A DNA stretch of 27,942 bases from a virus. Below are positions 8,083 through 14,214 of this stretch, piece by piece (position 1 is the first letter of the stretch; each line of letters begins with the position of its first letter). The translations under genes and the position numbers were made by a program. Location of the stretch: IMG/VR virus record IMGVR_UViG_3300020195_000136, positions 1-27,942 of that record, one strand, 5' to 3'. The notes below the pieces were generated by a model that ran no database searches, was not told the origin of the DNA, and worked only from the letters and a program-made list of their open reading frames with translations.

Positions 8083-9099
8083 ATGTTGGGTGTGTTGTGC
8101 CGCGTCGACTCGTCGGGTCTCGCCGTCCAAACACAGTTGATGGTCGACCTGCTGAACCCTGACGTTGTCGTGTTCGTCGATATGGGGTCGGCGAACCGGG
8201 GACCCGTCCACCGGCTGAACCATCCGAACAGTATGTGGGCGCCCGGCCAGAACTCGGCGCTGACAGGGCAGACGGTCGCCCGGTTCTTACGTGATTGCGA
8301 CACGGTGTGGACAGCCGAGTCGGTGTATTGGACTTCGTTGCCTCGCCGTCTGCGCCGCACCCGCATATGTGTGACCGCGAACCCGGAGCTGTGGCGGCCG
8401 TCGGGCGAAGCGAACGTCGACGCAGTGTTCCCGACGGTGTGGCACGCCGACGGTCCGGTTGTGCCGCATCCGTTCCCGGCAGGGCGGCCCAACTTTGATC
8501 GGGTCGCCGCCGGGAACCTGGCCCGGCAAGGTCCGGCTCGTAGGGTGCTGCATGTCGCGGCGCCGGCCATGCTGGACCGCAACGGCACCGACCCTTTGTT
8601 GGCGGCGCTCAGGTTGTATCGGGGGCCGCCGTTTACGTTGGTGGTGGCCGGGGCAGGGCTACCGTCCACGTTCGACGTGCCCCGCCGTGTGGGGGATGTG
8701 ACGGTGGAACGGTTGGCGCCGGTCGTTGACCATGCCGACATGTATGTGGACGCCGATCTGTATGTGGGTCCGCGTCGGTATGCGGGGTTGCATCTCCCGG
8801 CCGGTGAGGCGGCGGCGGCGGGAGTGCCGGTGCTCATGTCGGCTGTCAGCCCGCAGAACAGTTGGGGTGGGGTGGACGCTTCGATCGTGTGTGGCCGCGG
8901 CGAGTTCCATGCGATGCGCGGGGGCCGGTTTCGGGTGGCCGTCCCGGACCCGGCGTCGATCGCTGCACGGTTGGCTGCGTACACGTCTGATGATGGGTCG
9001 TGTCGTGAGGGGTGGCAGCGTGCGGCGTCGTTGTGGGCGTTCCGTGGCGGCTGGGACCATGTGGCGCCGTCGTGGAACCACTGGCTACGCCGACCGTAG
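8083..9099 (+). CDS. GT4-like GT-B glycosyltransferase
   Basis: 338-aa protein whose ATG directly abuts the TAA of the previous gene. The N-terminal domain has a short Rossmann pattern (DVVVFVDMG, CDTVWTAESVYW, TRICVTANPELW). The second domain begins near residue 155 with RVLHVAAPAMLDRNGTDPLLAAL, a G-R-x-x-x-x-K-G type position, followed by FTLVVAGAG. Near residue 235 RYAGLHLPAGEAAAAGVPVLM matches the donor-binding E-x7-E motif region of family 4 transferases (G-x-x-x-x-E-A-x-A-x-G-x-P-V). It would act on a sugar acceptor with its neighbours. From about 8600 to the end codon third positions are strongly G/T-rich, unlike the beginning of the gene. Confidence 0.7.
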   Translation: MLGVLCRVDSSGLAVQTQLMVDLLNPDVVVFVDMGSANRGPVHRLNHPNSMWAPGQNSALTGQTVARFLRDCDTVWTAESVYWTSLPRRLRRTRICVTANPELWRPSGEANVDAVFPTVWHADGPVVPHPFPAGRPNFDRVAAGNLARQGPARRVLHVAAPAMLDRNGTDPLLAALRLYRGPPFTLVVAGAGLPSTFDVPRRVGDVTVERLAPVVDHADMYVDADLYVGPRRYAGLHLPAGEAAAAGVPVLMSAVSPQNSWGGVDASIVCGRGEFHAMRGGRFRVAVPDPASIAARLAAYTSDDGSCREGWQRAASLWAFRGGWDHVAPSWNHWLRRP

Positions 9100-9100
9100 G

Positions 9101-9119
9101 TGCTACGGTAGGCGGTATG
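9101..9119 (+). promoter_or_regulatory. Leaderless-type promoter upstream of pentapeptide-repeat gene
   Basis: TGC-TACGGT (TACGGT 9104-9109) immediately after the preceding stop codon, with ATG 7 nt further (9117). ACCGTA at 9093-9098 and TACGGT form a perfect 6-bp inverted repeat across the box, which may be incidental because CCGTAG is also the stop context. Confidence 0.62.
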
Positions 9120-9713
9120 TCAACGACGAGTGTTTCTGGTCCGTCCGCCGACGAGCTTGCCCAGGTGGCGTTGCGGTCCATTCCTGCGCTGCTCGACAAG
9201 CACGGCTGGTGCCAGGGCTTCGACCATGACGAGGAGGGCGCGGCGTGTTTGCGTGGCGCCATCGTGGACGTAACCCCGGCCGGTGAGGTGCGGGCGTACG
9301 TGTGGGACCGCCTGACCTGCCAGGTCGGCAACATCGTGGACTGGAACGACACGACTGGCCGCACCGTCGACGAGGTGCAGGCGGCATGTGTCGCCGCCGC
9401 AGCCGACCTCCGCCCACGTGCCGACCTGCGCCACGCCGACCTTGGGGACGCCTACCTGGCAGGCGTCGACCTGCGGGGCGTCGACCTTGGGGACGCCTAC
9501 CTGGCAGGCGTCGACCTGCGGGGCGCCAACCTGGCAGGCGTCGACCTCCGAGGCGCCAACCTCGTGGACGCCGACCTGTGGGGCGCCGAACTGGCAGGCG
9601 TCGACCTGCGGGGCGCCAACCTGGCGGGCGTTGTTGGGCTGACCGCCGCCCAGCTCGCCGCCGCTCTCAACGTCGACAAGGCGCACAACGTGCCCACGTT
9701 CGCCGCCGTCTGA
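9117..9713 (+). CDS. Pentapeptide-repeat protein with N-terminal DUF6197-like domain
   Basis: 198-aa protein. ATG 9117 is chosen because it follows the TACGGT box by 7 nt. Residues about 10-95 (ALLDKHGWCQG, CLRGAIVDV, then IVDWNDTTGRTVDEVQAAC) resemble a small domain common in actinobacteria and their phages, DUF6197-like. Residues about 100-170 are pentapeptide repeats of the form A(D/N)L-x-x, alternating ADLRH, VDLRG, ANLAG, with some GDAYL units. Such repeats fold as a right-handed beta-helix; some mimic DNA and bind gyrase, but many have no known function. The DNA holds a recent tandem duplication. The final segment (residues 172-198) caps the helix. Its TGA overlaps the next ATG (TGATG). 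Confidence 0.75.
   Translation: MSTTSVSGPSADELAQVALRSIPALLDKHGWCQGFDHDEEGAACLRGAIVDVTPAGEVRAYVWDRLTCQVGNIVDWNDTTGRTVDEVQAACVAAAADLRPRADLRHADLGDAYLAGVDLRGVDLGDAYLAGVDLRGANLAGVDLRGANLVDADLWGAELAGVDLRGANLAGVVGLTAAQLAAALNVDKAHNVPTFAAV
9437..9525 (+). repeat. 44-nt tandem duplication inside pentapeptide repeats
   Basis: Bases 9437-9480 are repeated without mismatch at 9482-9525, a 45-nt period equal to three pentapeptides. Shorter copies of ctggcaggcgtcgacct recur downstream to about 9610. The exact identity suggests recent expansion by slippage. Confidence 0.85.
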
Positions 9714-9886
9714 TGGCACCGCCACCGCCAGCACGCCCGATGCGCCCCCAACGCATCGAAGCGCTCCGAGCCGCCGCCAAAGTCCACGAAGGCCGCGTGT
9801 CAAGCAGCCCGACCGAAGCAACACACGAACGCGCCGCCGTCCTCGCGACCGCCGCAACGTTCGAAGCATGGCTCACCGAACAGTGA
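9713..9886 (+). CDS. Small hypothetical protein (57 aa)
   Basis: ATG at 9713 overlaps the TGA of the pentapeptide-repeat gene (TGATG), and its own TGA overlaps the GTG of the next gene (GTGA). The 57-aa product begins with a Pro/Arg-rich tail and continues as one amphipathic helix rich in Ala, Glu and Arg (RIEALRAAAKVHEGR, then ERAAVLATAATFEAWL). No family was recognised. Reality is supported by the overlaps on both sides, which are the rule in this genome, and by codon use with C/G at third positions. Confidence 0.6.
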   Translation: MAPPPPARPMRPQRIEALRAAAKVHEGRVSSSPTEATHERAAVLATAATFEAWLTEQ

Positions 9887-10668
9887 CCGACACCTACGGC
9901 GCCGAATACAAGCAGCGTGTCCTCCACGACGGCCGTGTCGACCCGGAAACAGTGCGGGCGCATCTCGCTCTCCTCCACGAGTCGGGGGTGCCGTTGACAC
10001 GTGTCGCCGAACTGGCAGGCGTCGATTACTCCGGGTTGCATCGGCTCTACAGCCGTGGCGTGTCCCGCATCACGAGACGTGTCGCCCACGCTGTTCTCGC
10101 TGTGGGACCCGACGACGCCATCGACACCGGACGGGTGCCGTTCGCCCGGCTCGAAGCGGCCACCCGACGTTTAGAGGCAAAGGGGTGGACTCGACACCAG
10201 ATCGCGGTGGCTGTCGGATGGCGGCATTTCCCGTCGGTTTCGCAGCGCGGGGCGAAGCGTGTCACTTTGCGCACATTGAGACTGGTCACGTCTCTCGAGA
10301 GCCAGCCGGCGAAAGCGTACGGCCGCACAGTCGTCGACAGGACCGAAGCGGACGCCCAACGCGAACGCGACATGCAACGCAAACGCACATGGCGTGAGGA
10401 GACTGGTGTGGCCCGAATCGTCGCAGCACCCGAACCGGGACGGTGGCGTCGACGATCGGCGTGCCGGGACCGTGACCTGACATGGCTGTTCTTCTCGACA
10501 AAGATGTGGGATGTGCGCCGAGCGAAAACGATTTGCGAAAGTTGCCCGGTGCGGGCCGAGTGTTTGGAGTGGGTGCTCGCCCAACGAACCGTCGACGATT
10601 TCTACGGCACCTGCGCCGGGACCTCCGAACCGGAACGTGTCGAGCTGCGCAAACGGCGGACAGCATGA
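9883..10668 (+). CDS. HTH-WhiB fusion transcription regulator
   Basis: 261-aa protein. GTG 9883 gives a GTGA overlap with the upstream stop; an ATG 15 nt earlier is the alternative. Residues about 20-140 hold DNA-binding helices (SGVPLTRVAELAGVDYSGLHRL is a helix-turn-helix; a second similar unit with GWTRHQIAVAVGW follows). Residues about 186-255 form a WhiB domain: four cysteines at about 194, 218, 221 and 227 (C-x23-C-x2-C-x5-C) that would hold a 4Fe-4S cluster, then a turn where the usual G-V-W-G-G is G-T-C-A-G, and a basic C-terminus (ELRKRR). WhiB proteins bind the host sigma factor and act as redox-sensitive regulators. Phage WhiB proteins are usually short, so the N-terminal HTH extension is unusual. 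Confidence 0.75.
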   Translation: MTDTYGAEYKQRVLHDGRVDPETVRAHLALLHESGVPLTRVAELAGVDYSGLHRLYSRGVSRITRRVAHAVLAVGPDDAIDTGRVPFARLEAATRRLEAKGWTRHQIAVAVGWRHFPSVSQRGAKRVTLRTLRLVTSLESQPAKAYGRTVVDRTEADAQRERDMQRKRTWREETGVARIVAAPEPGRWRRRSACRDRDLTWLFFSTKMWDVRRAKTICESCPVRAECLEWVLAQRTVDDFYGTCAGTSEPERVELRKRRTA

Positions 10669-10805
10669 TCGAACGGGAATGCGAGGCGTGTGGCGCCTAC
10701 TGCACAGGCGACGTATGCGAATGCGATTGGGACACATGCCCCGACGTGTTCGCCACCATTAAGGACGGTGAACATGAACATGGCGAAGGTGAAGGGGTCA
10801 GCTAG
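10665..10805 (+). CDS. Small acidic Cys-rich protein (46 aa)
   Basis: ATG 10665 overlaps the stop of the WhiB fusion gene (ATGA). The 46-aa product has five cysteines in its first 25 residues (C-x2-C-x3-C-x5-C-x-C, then one more at residue 25) followed by an acidic His/Glu tail. The spacing suggests metal binding. It overlaps the next small gene by about 30 nt in another frame. No family was recognised. Confidence 0.5.
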   Translation: MIERECEACGAYCTGDVCECDWDTCPDVFATIKDGEHEHGEGEGVS

Positions 10806-11004
10806 CCATGTGTGGGCCGAGTGCCCGTGCGGCAAAATCGTTCAGCGGGCCACGTTCAGACTTGGCACGACACCCGACACACGATGCCAAGAATGCATGC
10901 CGCCCCGAGGAACGGACCGGTGCGGCGAACAGGTCCGCAGCCCGGCGTGGCGTGGCACCCGACGATGTGTGCTGACCCGCCGCCACAAAGGACGATGCGA
11001 ATGA
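10774..11004 (+). CDS. Small zinc-ribbon-like protein (76 aa)
   Basis: 76-aa basic protein. ATG 10774 is chosen for AAGGA at 10761-10765, 8 nt upstream. Cysteines come in pairs: C-P-C near residue 17, C-Q-E-C near residue 38, then single ones near residues 50, 65 and at the end. The first two pairs, about 20 residues apart, look like a zinc ribbon. Its stop overlaps the start of the next gene (ATGA). No specific function can be given; small zinc proteins of this type are common phage accessory genes. Confidence 0.55.
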   Translation: MNMAKVKGSASHVWAECPCGKIVQRATFRLGTTPDTRCQECMPPRGTDRCGEQVRSPAWRGTRRCVLTRRHKGRCE

Positions 11005-11936
11005 TCGACCTGGTGGCCACCGAACCGCATTACGCCGCCCATCTGCTCCCCGTCGCCGAAGCGTTGGGTTCCGACCTGGGAACGTTCCATCTGCCCGGAC
11101 CGAAAGTCGCGGCCCTGGTCGACTATCCGAACCGGTCGACGAACATCCCCGACCGGCACACCGCCCGTCCGTTGCTCGCCGCCGACTATGGGACCATCCA
11201 ACAGCATCGGTATCGGCCGGTGGTTCTGGCTGAGCACGGCGCAGGCCAGCAGTACCGGTCGCCGAACCCCGCCTATGCGGGCGGTCTGAACCGTGACCAT
11301 GTGGCCCTGTTCTTGTGTCCGAACGAACACGTCGCCGCCGCGAATCGGCGCACATATCCGGGGACGCCGAGTGTCACTGTCGGTGTTCCGTTGCTCGACG
11401 CCCACGCGTATCGGGTGCGGACAGGGTCGACGGTCGTGTTGACGTGGCATTGGGATAACACGATGTGGCCTGAGTCTCGGAGCGCGTTCGACCATTACAA
11501 GGGCGGGCTGGGGGATGTGGTGGGCGAGTTGAGGGCTGATGGGTGGACGGTGTTGGGGCATGCCCATCCGCGTGCGTGGGCCAAGCCTCCTAGTGTGGGC
11601 GGATGGTATGAGGCGTGGGGGGTGGAGCCTGTGTTCGAGTTTGGTGAGGTGTTGCGTCGGGCTGATGTGTTGGTGTGCGATCAGTCGTCTGCCGCGTTTT
11701 TGTCGGCTGCTGTGGGGGTGCGGCAGGTGGTGCTGGACGCCCCGTGGTATGCGGGCGGGTATGCGGCTGGTTTGTTTCCCCGGTTTTCGGTGCCGTTGGG
11801 TGTGCGGGTGTCTGGTCCGGGTGGGGTGCGGGATGCTGTTGGTGGGGCGTGGTGTCCGGATGTGTCTGAGGTGGTGCCGTGGGTGGGTGGGTGTGGTGGC
11901 CGTGCAGCTGCCGCGATTCGGGCGGTGTTCGCGTGA
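11001..11936 (+). CDS. CDP-glycerol glycerophosphotransferase-like GT-B protein
   Basis: 311-aa protein starting at ATG 11001 (ATGA overlap). Around residue 225 RRADVLVCDQSSAAFLSAAVGVRQVVLDAPW matches the polyol-phosphate transferase signature (A-D-x-x-x-x-D-x-S-S-x-x-x-E-x-x-x-x-x-x-P-x-x-x), except that Glu is replaced by Leu-Ser. Earlier, RPVVLAEHGAGQ near residue 73 matches the Q/H-G-x-G phosphate-site loop, and VVLTWHWDN near residue 150 the start of the second domain. In bacteria these enzymes (TagB/TagF type) extend wall teichoic acid, a surface glycopolymer. It may modify a surface or virion glycan. The second half of the gene, from about 11430, is strongly G/T-rich. Polyol transfer versus sugar transfer cannot be decided from motifs. 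Confidence 0.62.
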   Translation: MIDLVATEPHYAAHLLPVAEALGSDLGTFHLPGPKVAALVDYPNRSTNIPDRHTARPLLAADYGTIQQHRYRPVVLAEHGAGQQYRSPNPAYAGGLNRDHVALFLCPNEHVAAANRRTYPGTPSVTVGVPLLDAHAYRVRTGSTVVLTWHWDNTMWPESRSAFDHYKGGLGDVVGELRADGWTVLGHAHPRAWAKPPSVGGWYEAWGVEPVFEFGEVLRRADVLVCDQSSAAFLSAAVGVRQVVLDAPWYAGGYAAGLFPRFSVPLGVRVSGPGGVRDAVGGAWCPDVSEVVPWVGGCGGRAAAAIRAVFA

Positions 11937-12205
11937 GACGCAAACCCCGCTACCAGCGCGGAACACGCGAACGCGACCGCCGCAAAGCCAACCCCGAACA
12001 TCCACTATCCGCCTACGACACAGGCACCGCCCACTGCCCCACCACCAAACGCCAATACGTCACCAAAGCCAAGGCACGCGACACACTCGGCAAAATGGCC
12101 CGCAAAAACGGGACAGGCATGGGAGGCCAAAACCGGCTCAACGTCTACAAATGTGCGGAGTGCGGCTGGTTCCACATCGGGCACCGTCCGACTCCCAGAC
12201 CGTAA
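11933..12205 (+). CDS. Small basic zinc-finger-like protein (90 aa)
   Basis: GTG 11933 overlaps the stop of the previous gene (GTGA). The 90-aa product is strongly basic at the N-terminus (RRKPRYQRGTRERDRRKANP). It has CPTTKRQYVTKAKARDTL and, about 45 residues later, YKCAECGWFHIGH, a C-x2-C-G-W-x-H motif found in small phage proteins thought to bind nucleic acid. The single early Cys plus C-x2-C and His could bind zinc. It is the last gene of the inserted block before the tail genes. Confidence 0.6.
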   Translation: MRRKPRYQRGTRERDRRKANPEHPLSAYDTGTAHCPTTKRQYVTKAKARDTLGKMARKNGTGMGGQNRLNVYKCAECGWFHIGHRPTPRP

Positions 12206-12218
12206 CGTCGTAGCCGAG

Positions 12219-12227
12219 TGCTACGGT
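12219..12227 (+). promoter_or_regulatory. TGC-TACGGT promoter-like motif before hairpin
   Basis: TACGGT at 12222-12227 preceded by TGC. Unlike the other copies, no ATG or GTG lies 6-8 nt downstream (a TTG frame of 19 codons is possible from 12233). Transcription would start near 12234 and run at once into the hairpin at 12247-12285. Confidence 0.5.
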
Positions 12228-12246
12228 CAGTGTTGCCCCAGCACCC

Positions 12247-12285
12247 CTCGTGCCCCGTCCGCTCCCCAGCCGGACGGGGCACGAG
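12247..12285 (+). terminator. Perfect 15-bp hairpin between gene blocks
   Basis: CTCGTGCCCCGTCCG (12247-12261) pairs perfectly with 12271-12285 around a 9-nt loop. There is no T-run after it, so it is not a classic intrinsic terminator, but GC-rich hairpins without a U-tail are proposed to terminate in actinobacteria. It could end the glycosylation transcript, attenuate the 12222 promoter, or be the body of a small RNA of about 50 nt. Confidence 0.5.
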
Positions 12286-12289
12286 CGCG

Positions 12290-12304
12290 TAACCTGACGG
12301 TGTG
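12290..12304 (+). promoter_or_regulatory. Possible leaderless -10 (TAACCT) before tail completion gene
   Basis: TAACCT (12290-12295) fits TANNNT and lies 6 nt before GTG 12302, the same spacing as the TACGGT sites. There is no Shine-Dalgarno sequence for this gene. The motif is weak on its own. Confidence 0.35.
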
Positions 12305-12700
12305 GCCGACGTGTCCCAACTGATCGCCCAGCTCGAAGCCTCCGCCGCCGACGCGTTCGTGTCGGCGCAAGACGCACTCATCGACGTGCTCGTCGCGGCG
12401 GCGCCCCGCAAAACGGGGGTCCTCCAAGAATCGTTTCGTGCGACAATCGGCAGCGGAGGGACGATCATCACGGGAACGGTCGTCAACAACGCCGACTACG
12501 CGTCGTATGTTGACGAGGGCACCCCACCCCACGAAATCGAAGGCAACCCGCTCCTCGCGTTCGAAGCGTTCGGGATGACCGTCATCGTCAGGTCGGTGCA
12601 GCATCCCGGAACGGACCCGGACCCGTTCTGGACGGACAACATGACCGACGCCCAATGGAGTCTGCTGCTTCAAGAAGCCTTCGACGCGTCAACGTTCTAA
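12302..12700 (+). CDS. Tail completion protein (HK97 gp10-like)
   Basis: 132-aa protein starting at GTG 12302. The segment ALIDVLVAAAPRKTGVLQESFRATI followed by VVNNADYASYVDEGTPPHEI is the family signature of HK97 gp10-like tail completion/neck proteins: a helix ending in APxxTGxLxxS, then an A-x-Y-A-x-Y-V-x-x-G-T-x-x-H motif. Such proteins sit at the head-tail junction and are needed to join or finish the tail. Length is typical. This gene resumes the structural order broken at 4322 and is followed by the tail terminator, which supports the call. Confidence 0.82.
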   Translation: MADVSQLIAQLEASAADAFVSAQDALIDVLVAAAPRKTGVLQESFRATIGSGGTIITGTVVNNADYASYVDEGTPPHEIEGNPLLAFEAFGMTVIVRSVQHPGTDPDPFWTDNMTDAQWSLLLQEAFDASTF

Positions 12701-12715
12701 CCGGCGGAACCTGCA

Positions 12716-12735
12716 TGCTACGGTAGGCGGCTGTG
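12716..12735 (+). promoter_or_regulatory. Leaderless-type promoter upstream of tail terminator
   Basis: TGC-TACGGT (TACGGT 12719-12724) in the short gap after the tail completion gene; GTG 12733 follows after 8 nt. The downstream context, ggtaggcgg, matches the site at 9101. Confidence 0.55.
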
Positions 12736-13257
12736 ACCACGTTCGTAGGCGACCTCGCCGAGTCTCTGTTGGCGTCGTCGGTGGCTGTTCTCGGCGGCGA
12801 CGCCCCGACCCGCCGTGTCGTGTCGTGGACAGACGAGTCGGTCACCGCCGCCGACTGTGAGCAAATAATGGTGTCGCTTGGCCGTCTCGCCCGATCGAAC
12901 TTGACGGCGGGCCGCGGGTCGTCGGTGCCATCCCAACCTCGGGCGCAGCCGTCGCTGCCGGTCGCCGTGTTCCGCGTCCGACTCGATCTGGTCTGCTGGC
13001 CGACCCTCACCGCCGAAGGCAACGACCCGACAGCGGCAACGGTCACCGCCGCCGCCTACGAAGCGCTGACCAAAGCGGGGACTCTCTGGTTGGGGATCTC
13101 CGAACAGGCGACGTCGGGTGCCCTGTTCGCCGACGTAGCCGACCTGGGCGAAGGGTGCCCACGTGCCGAGGTCACCCAATGGACCTCGACGCCGCCGCAG
13201 GGCCGCACCATCTCATCCGTGTTCGACGTGTCCGCCACGATCGTCCGACTGCCCTAA
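12733..13257 (+). CDS. Probable tail terminator protein
   Basis: 174-aa protein in the position always held by the tail terminator (after the gp10-like gene and before the tail chaperones). GTG start 8 nt after a TACGGT box. The N-terminal helix (FVGDLAESLLASSVAVL) and a central beta region (LPVAVFRVRLDLVCWPT, then ATVTAAAYEALTKAGTLW) and late strands (GRTISSVFDVSATIVRL) fit the small alpha/beta fold of terminators such as lambda gpU, which cap the tail tube. The assignment is mainly by position and size. Confidence 0.6.
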   Translation: MTTFVGDLAESLLASSVAVLGGDAPTRRVVSWTDESVTAADCEQIMVSLGRLARSNLTAGRGSSVPSQPRAQPSLPVAVFRVRLDLVCWPTLTAEGNDPTAATVTAAAYEALTKAGTLWLGISEQATSGALFADVADLGEGCPRAEVTQWTSTPPQGRTISSVFDVSATIVRLP

Positions 13258-13266
13258 GGGACCCGC

Positions 13267-13866
13267 ATGCCAGCAGAAGAAACCGAGTCGAGCATCGTCG
13301 ATTACAGGCCCGACGGGACCGTCCGCGTCATGCTGTCGGGGAAGGCCGTCAAGTTGCGTCGGCCGACCGTCGGCGACGTGTGGCGATTCCAGGAAGGGCT
13401 GACCGACACGTTCGACGAGTGGCAAGACCTCCAAGACTGCCACCGTGACACGGTCCGCGAGGCTGCCGCTGCTGTCGGTGTCGACATGGACCCCGACCCG
13501 CTGGTCGACGCTGTCGGAAAGGTGCTCGGCGGTTGGGCGGTCCTCGCCGCCGAAATGGGCGACGAGCAGGCCGACGAACGCTCCGCGCTGCTCGGCGGTT
13601 GGGTCGCCGAAATCGCCGACAGCGACCCGCAAGAGGGAGACCCGCCACCGAAAGAGTGGCGTAAGACGCTACGCGAGCTGAACCGGGCGAACAACCGGCA
13701 GGCAATGGGCCTCTGGTTCGGGTTGAACCGTCAGGTGTTCGACGCTCTGTCGACGACGACTCTCCCCGACGACGACGAAGAGCTCGACCCGGCGTTGGGG
13801 TCTCAGTCGTTGGTGGTGGCGTTGCTCCGCCATTGGCAGACGGTCCCTTTGCCCTCTGGTCGCTGA
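13267..13866 (+). CDS. Tail assembly chaperone, short form (G-like)
   Basis: 199-aa product of the unshifted frame. AAGGGA lies 5-6 nt before ATG 13267, and the stop of the previous gene is within CCCTAAGGG. N-terminal part: short beta strands (VRVMLSGKAVKLRRPTVGDVWRFQ), then acidic helices. The segment with ALLGGWVAEIADSD and a charged tail are as in actinophage chaperones. These proteins bind the tape measure protein during tail assembly and are absent from the virion. The gene ends in frame 10 codons after the midpoint of a slippery site, making it the short member of a frameshifted pair. Confidence 0.78.
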   Translation: MPAEETESSIVDYRPDGTVRVMLSGKAVKLRRPTVGDVWRFQEGLTDTFDEWQDLQDCHRDTVREAAAAVGVDMDPDPLVDAVGKVLGGWAVLAAEMGDEQADERSALLGGWVAEIADSDPQEGDPPPKEWRKTLRELNRANNRQAMGLWFGLNRQVFDALSTTTLPDDDEELDPALGSQSLVVALLRHWQTVPLPSGR

Positions 13867-14189
13867 CCTCCGATGGTGGGGGGCCGAGCGACCGGCCGTG
13901 GTTGCCGAAGCCGTTGGATCTGTTCGATCCGGTGTTCCGGGCGATGGGCATGTTGGGCTGGTCTGCGGGCGAGGTGATGGTGATGGATGTGTGGATGGTG
14001 GCGTCGTGGCTCGGGTTGGGCCACGACGGCACCAAACACGATCCGGTGATCCGCGGGCAGCGGGGGTTGGTGTTGCCGAAAGACGCCGGCGACCCGCAAG
14101 CCGACCCGCAAGCCGCCGCCGATCATGTCAACTCGTTGTCGGGCGACGATCGCCGCGCCGCGTACAGGCAGGCGGCAGACCAGACGTGA
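13267..14189 (+). CDS. Tail assembly chaperone, -1 frameshifted long form (GT-like)
   Basis: Fusion product made when ribosomes slip back one base at the heptamer C-CCT-TTG (13845-13851). It consists of residues 1-195 of the short form followed by 112 residues from the -1 frame (starting ALWSLTSDGG), 307 aa in all. The downstream frame has its own ATG at 13833, but that lies before the slip site and has no ribosome-binding site. The C-terminal part contains PLDLFDPVFRAMGMLGWSAGEVMVMDVWMVASWLGLG, a hydrophobic helical region. In lambda, the G and GT proteins are made in this way and the ratio matters for tail assembly; the position before the tape measure gene is the same here. Confidence 0.75.
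13845..13895 (+). other. Programmed -1 frameshift signal: slippery site plus stem-loop
   Basis: Slippery heptamer C CCT TTG (13845-13851) is in the correct phase of the upstream frame (X-XXY-YYZ). A stem follows: 13856-13864 (CTGGTCGCT) with 13887-13895 (AGCGACCGG), nine pairs including one G-U, starting 4-6 nt after the heptamer. The loop can form a further inner stem (ACCTCC against GGTGGGGG). Confidence 0.75.
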
Positions 14190-14200
14190 CCGGGGGCCCG

Positions 14201-14209
14201 TGGTACGTT
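14201..14209 (+). promoter_or_regulatory. TGG-TACGTT promoter-like motif before structured leader
   Basis: TACGTT (14204-14209) preceded by TGG is a TGN-TANNNT extended -10 box, one base different from TACGGT. No start codon follows at leaderless spacing, so a transcript would carry a leader of about 160 nt to the tape measure gene. Confidence 0.4.
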
Positions 14210-14214
14210 TCGGG

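Noticed and set aside
4317-9109. ACCGTA...TACGGT inverted repeats at promoters as a common operator
   Set aside because: The distance between the arms differs (13, 5 and, in the early copies, 9 nt), and ACCGTA is partly explained by the preceding stop codon context. Kept only as a note.
9437-9610. Possible CRISPR-like array
   Set aside because: The repeats are in-frame pentapeptide codons without unique spacers; they are explained by the protein.
13833-14189. Independent gene starting at ATG 13833
   Set aside because: It has no ribosome-binding site and the ATG lies before the slippery site; the -1 frameshift explains the frame better.
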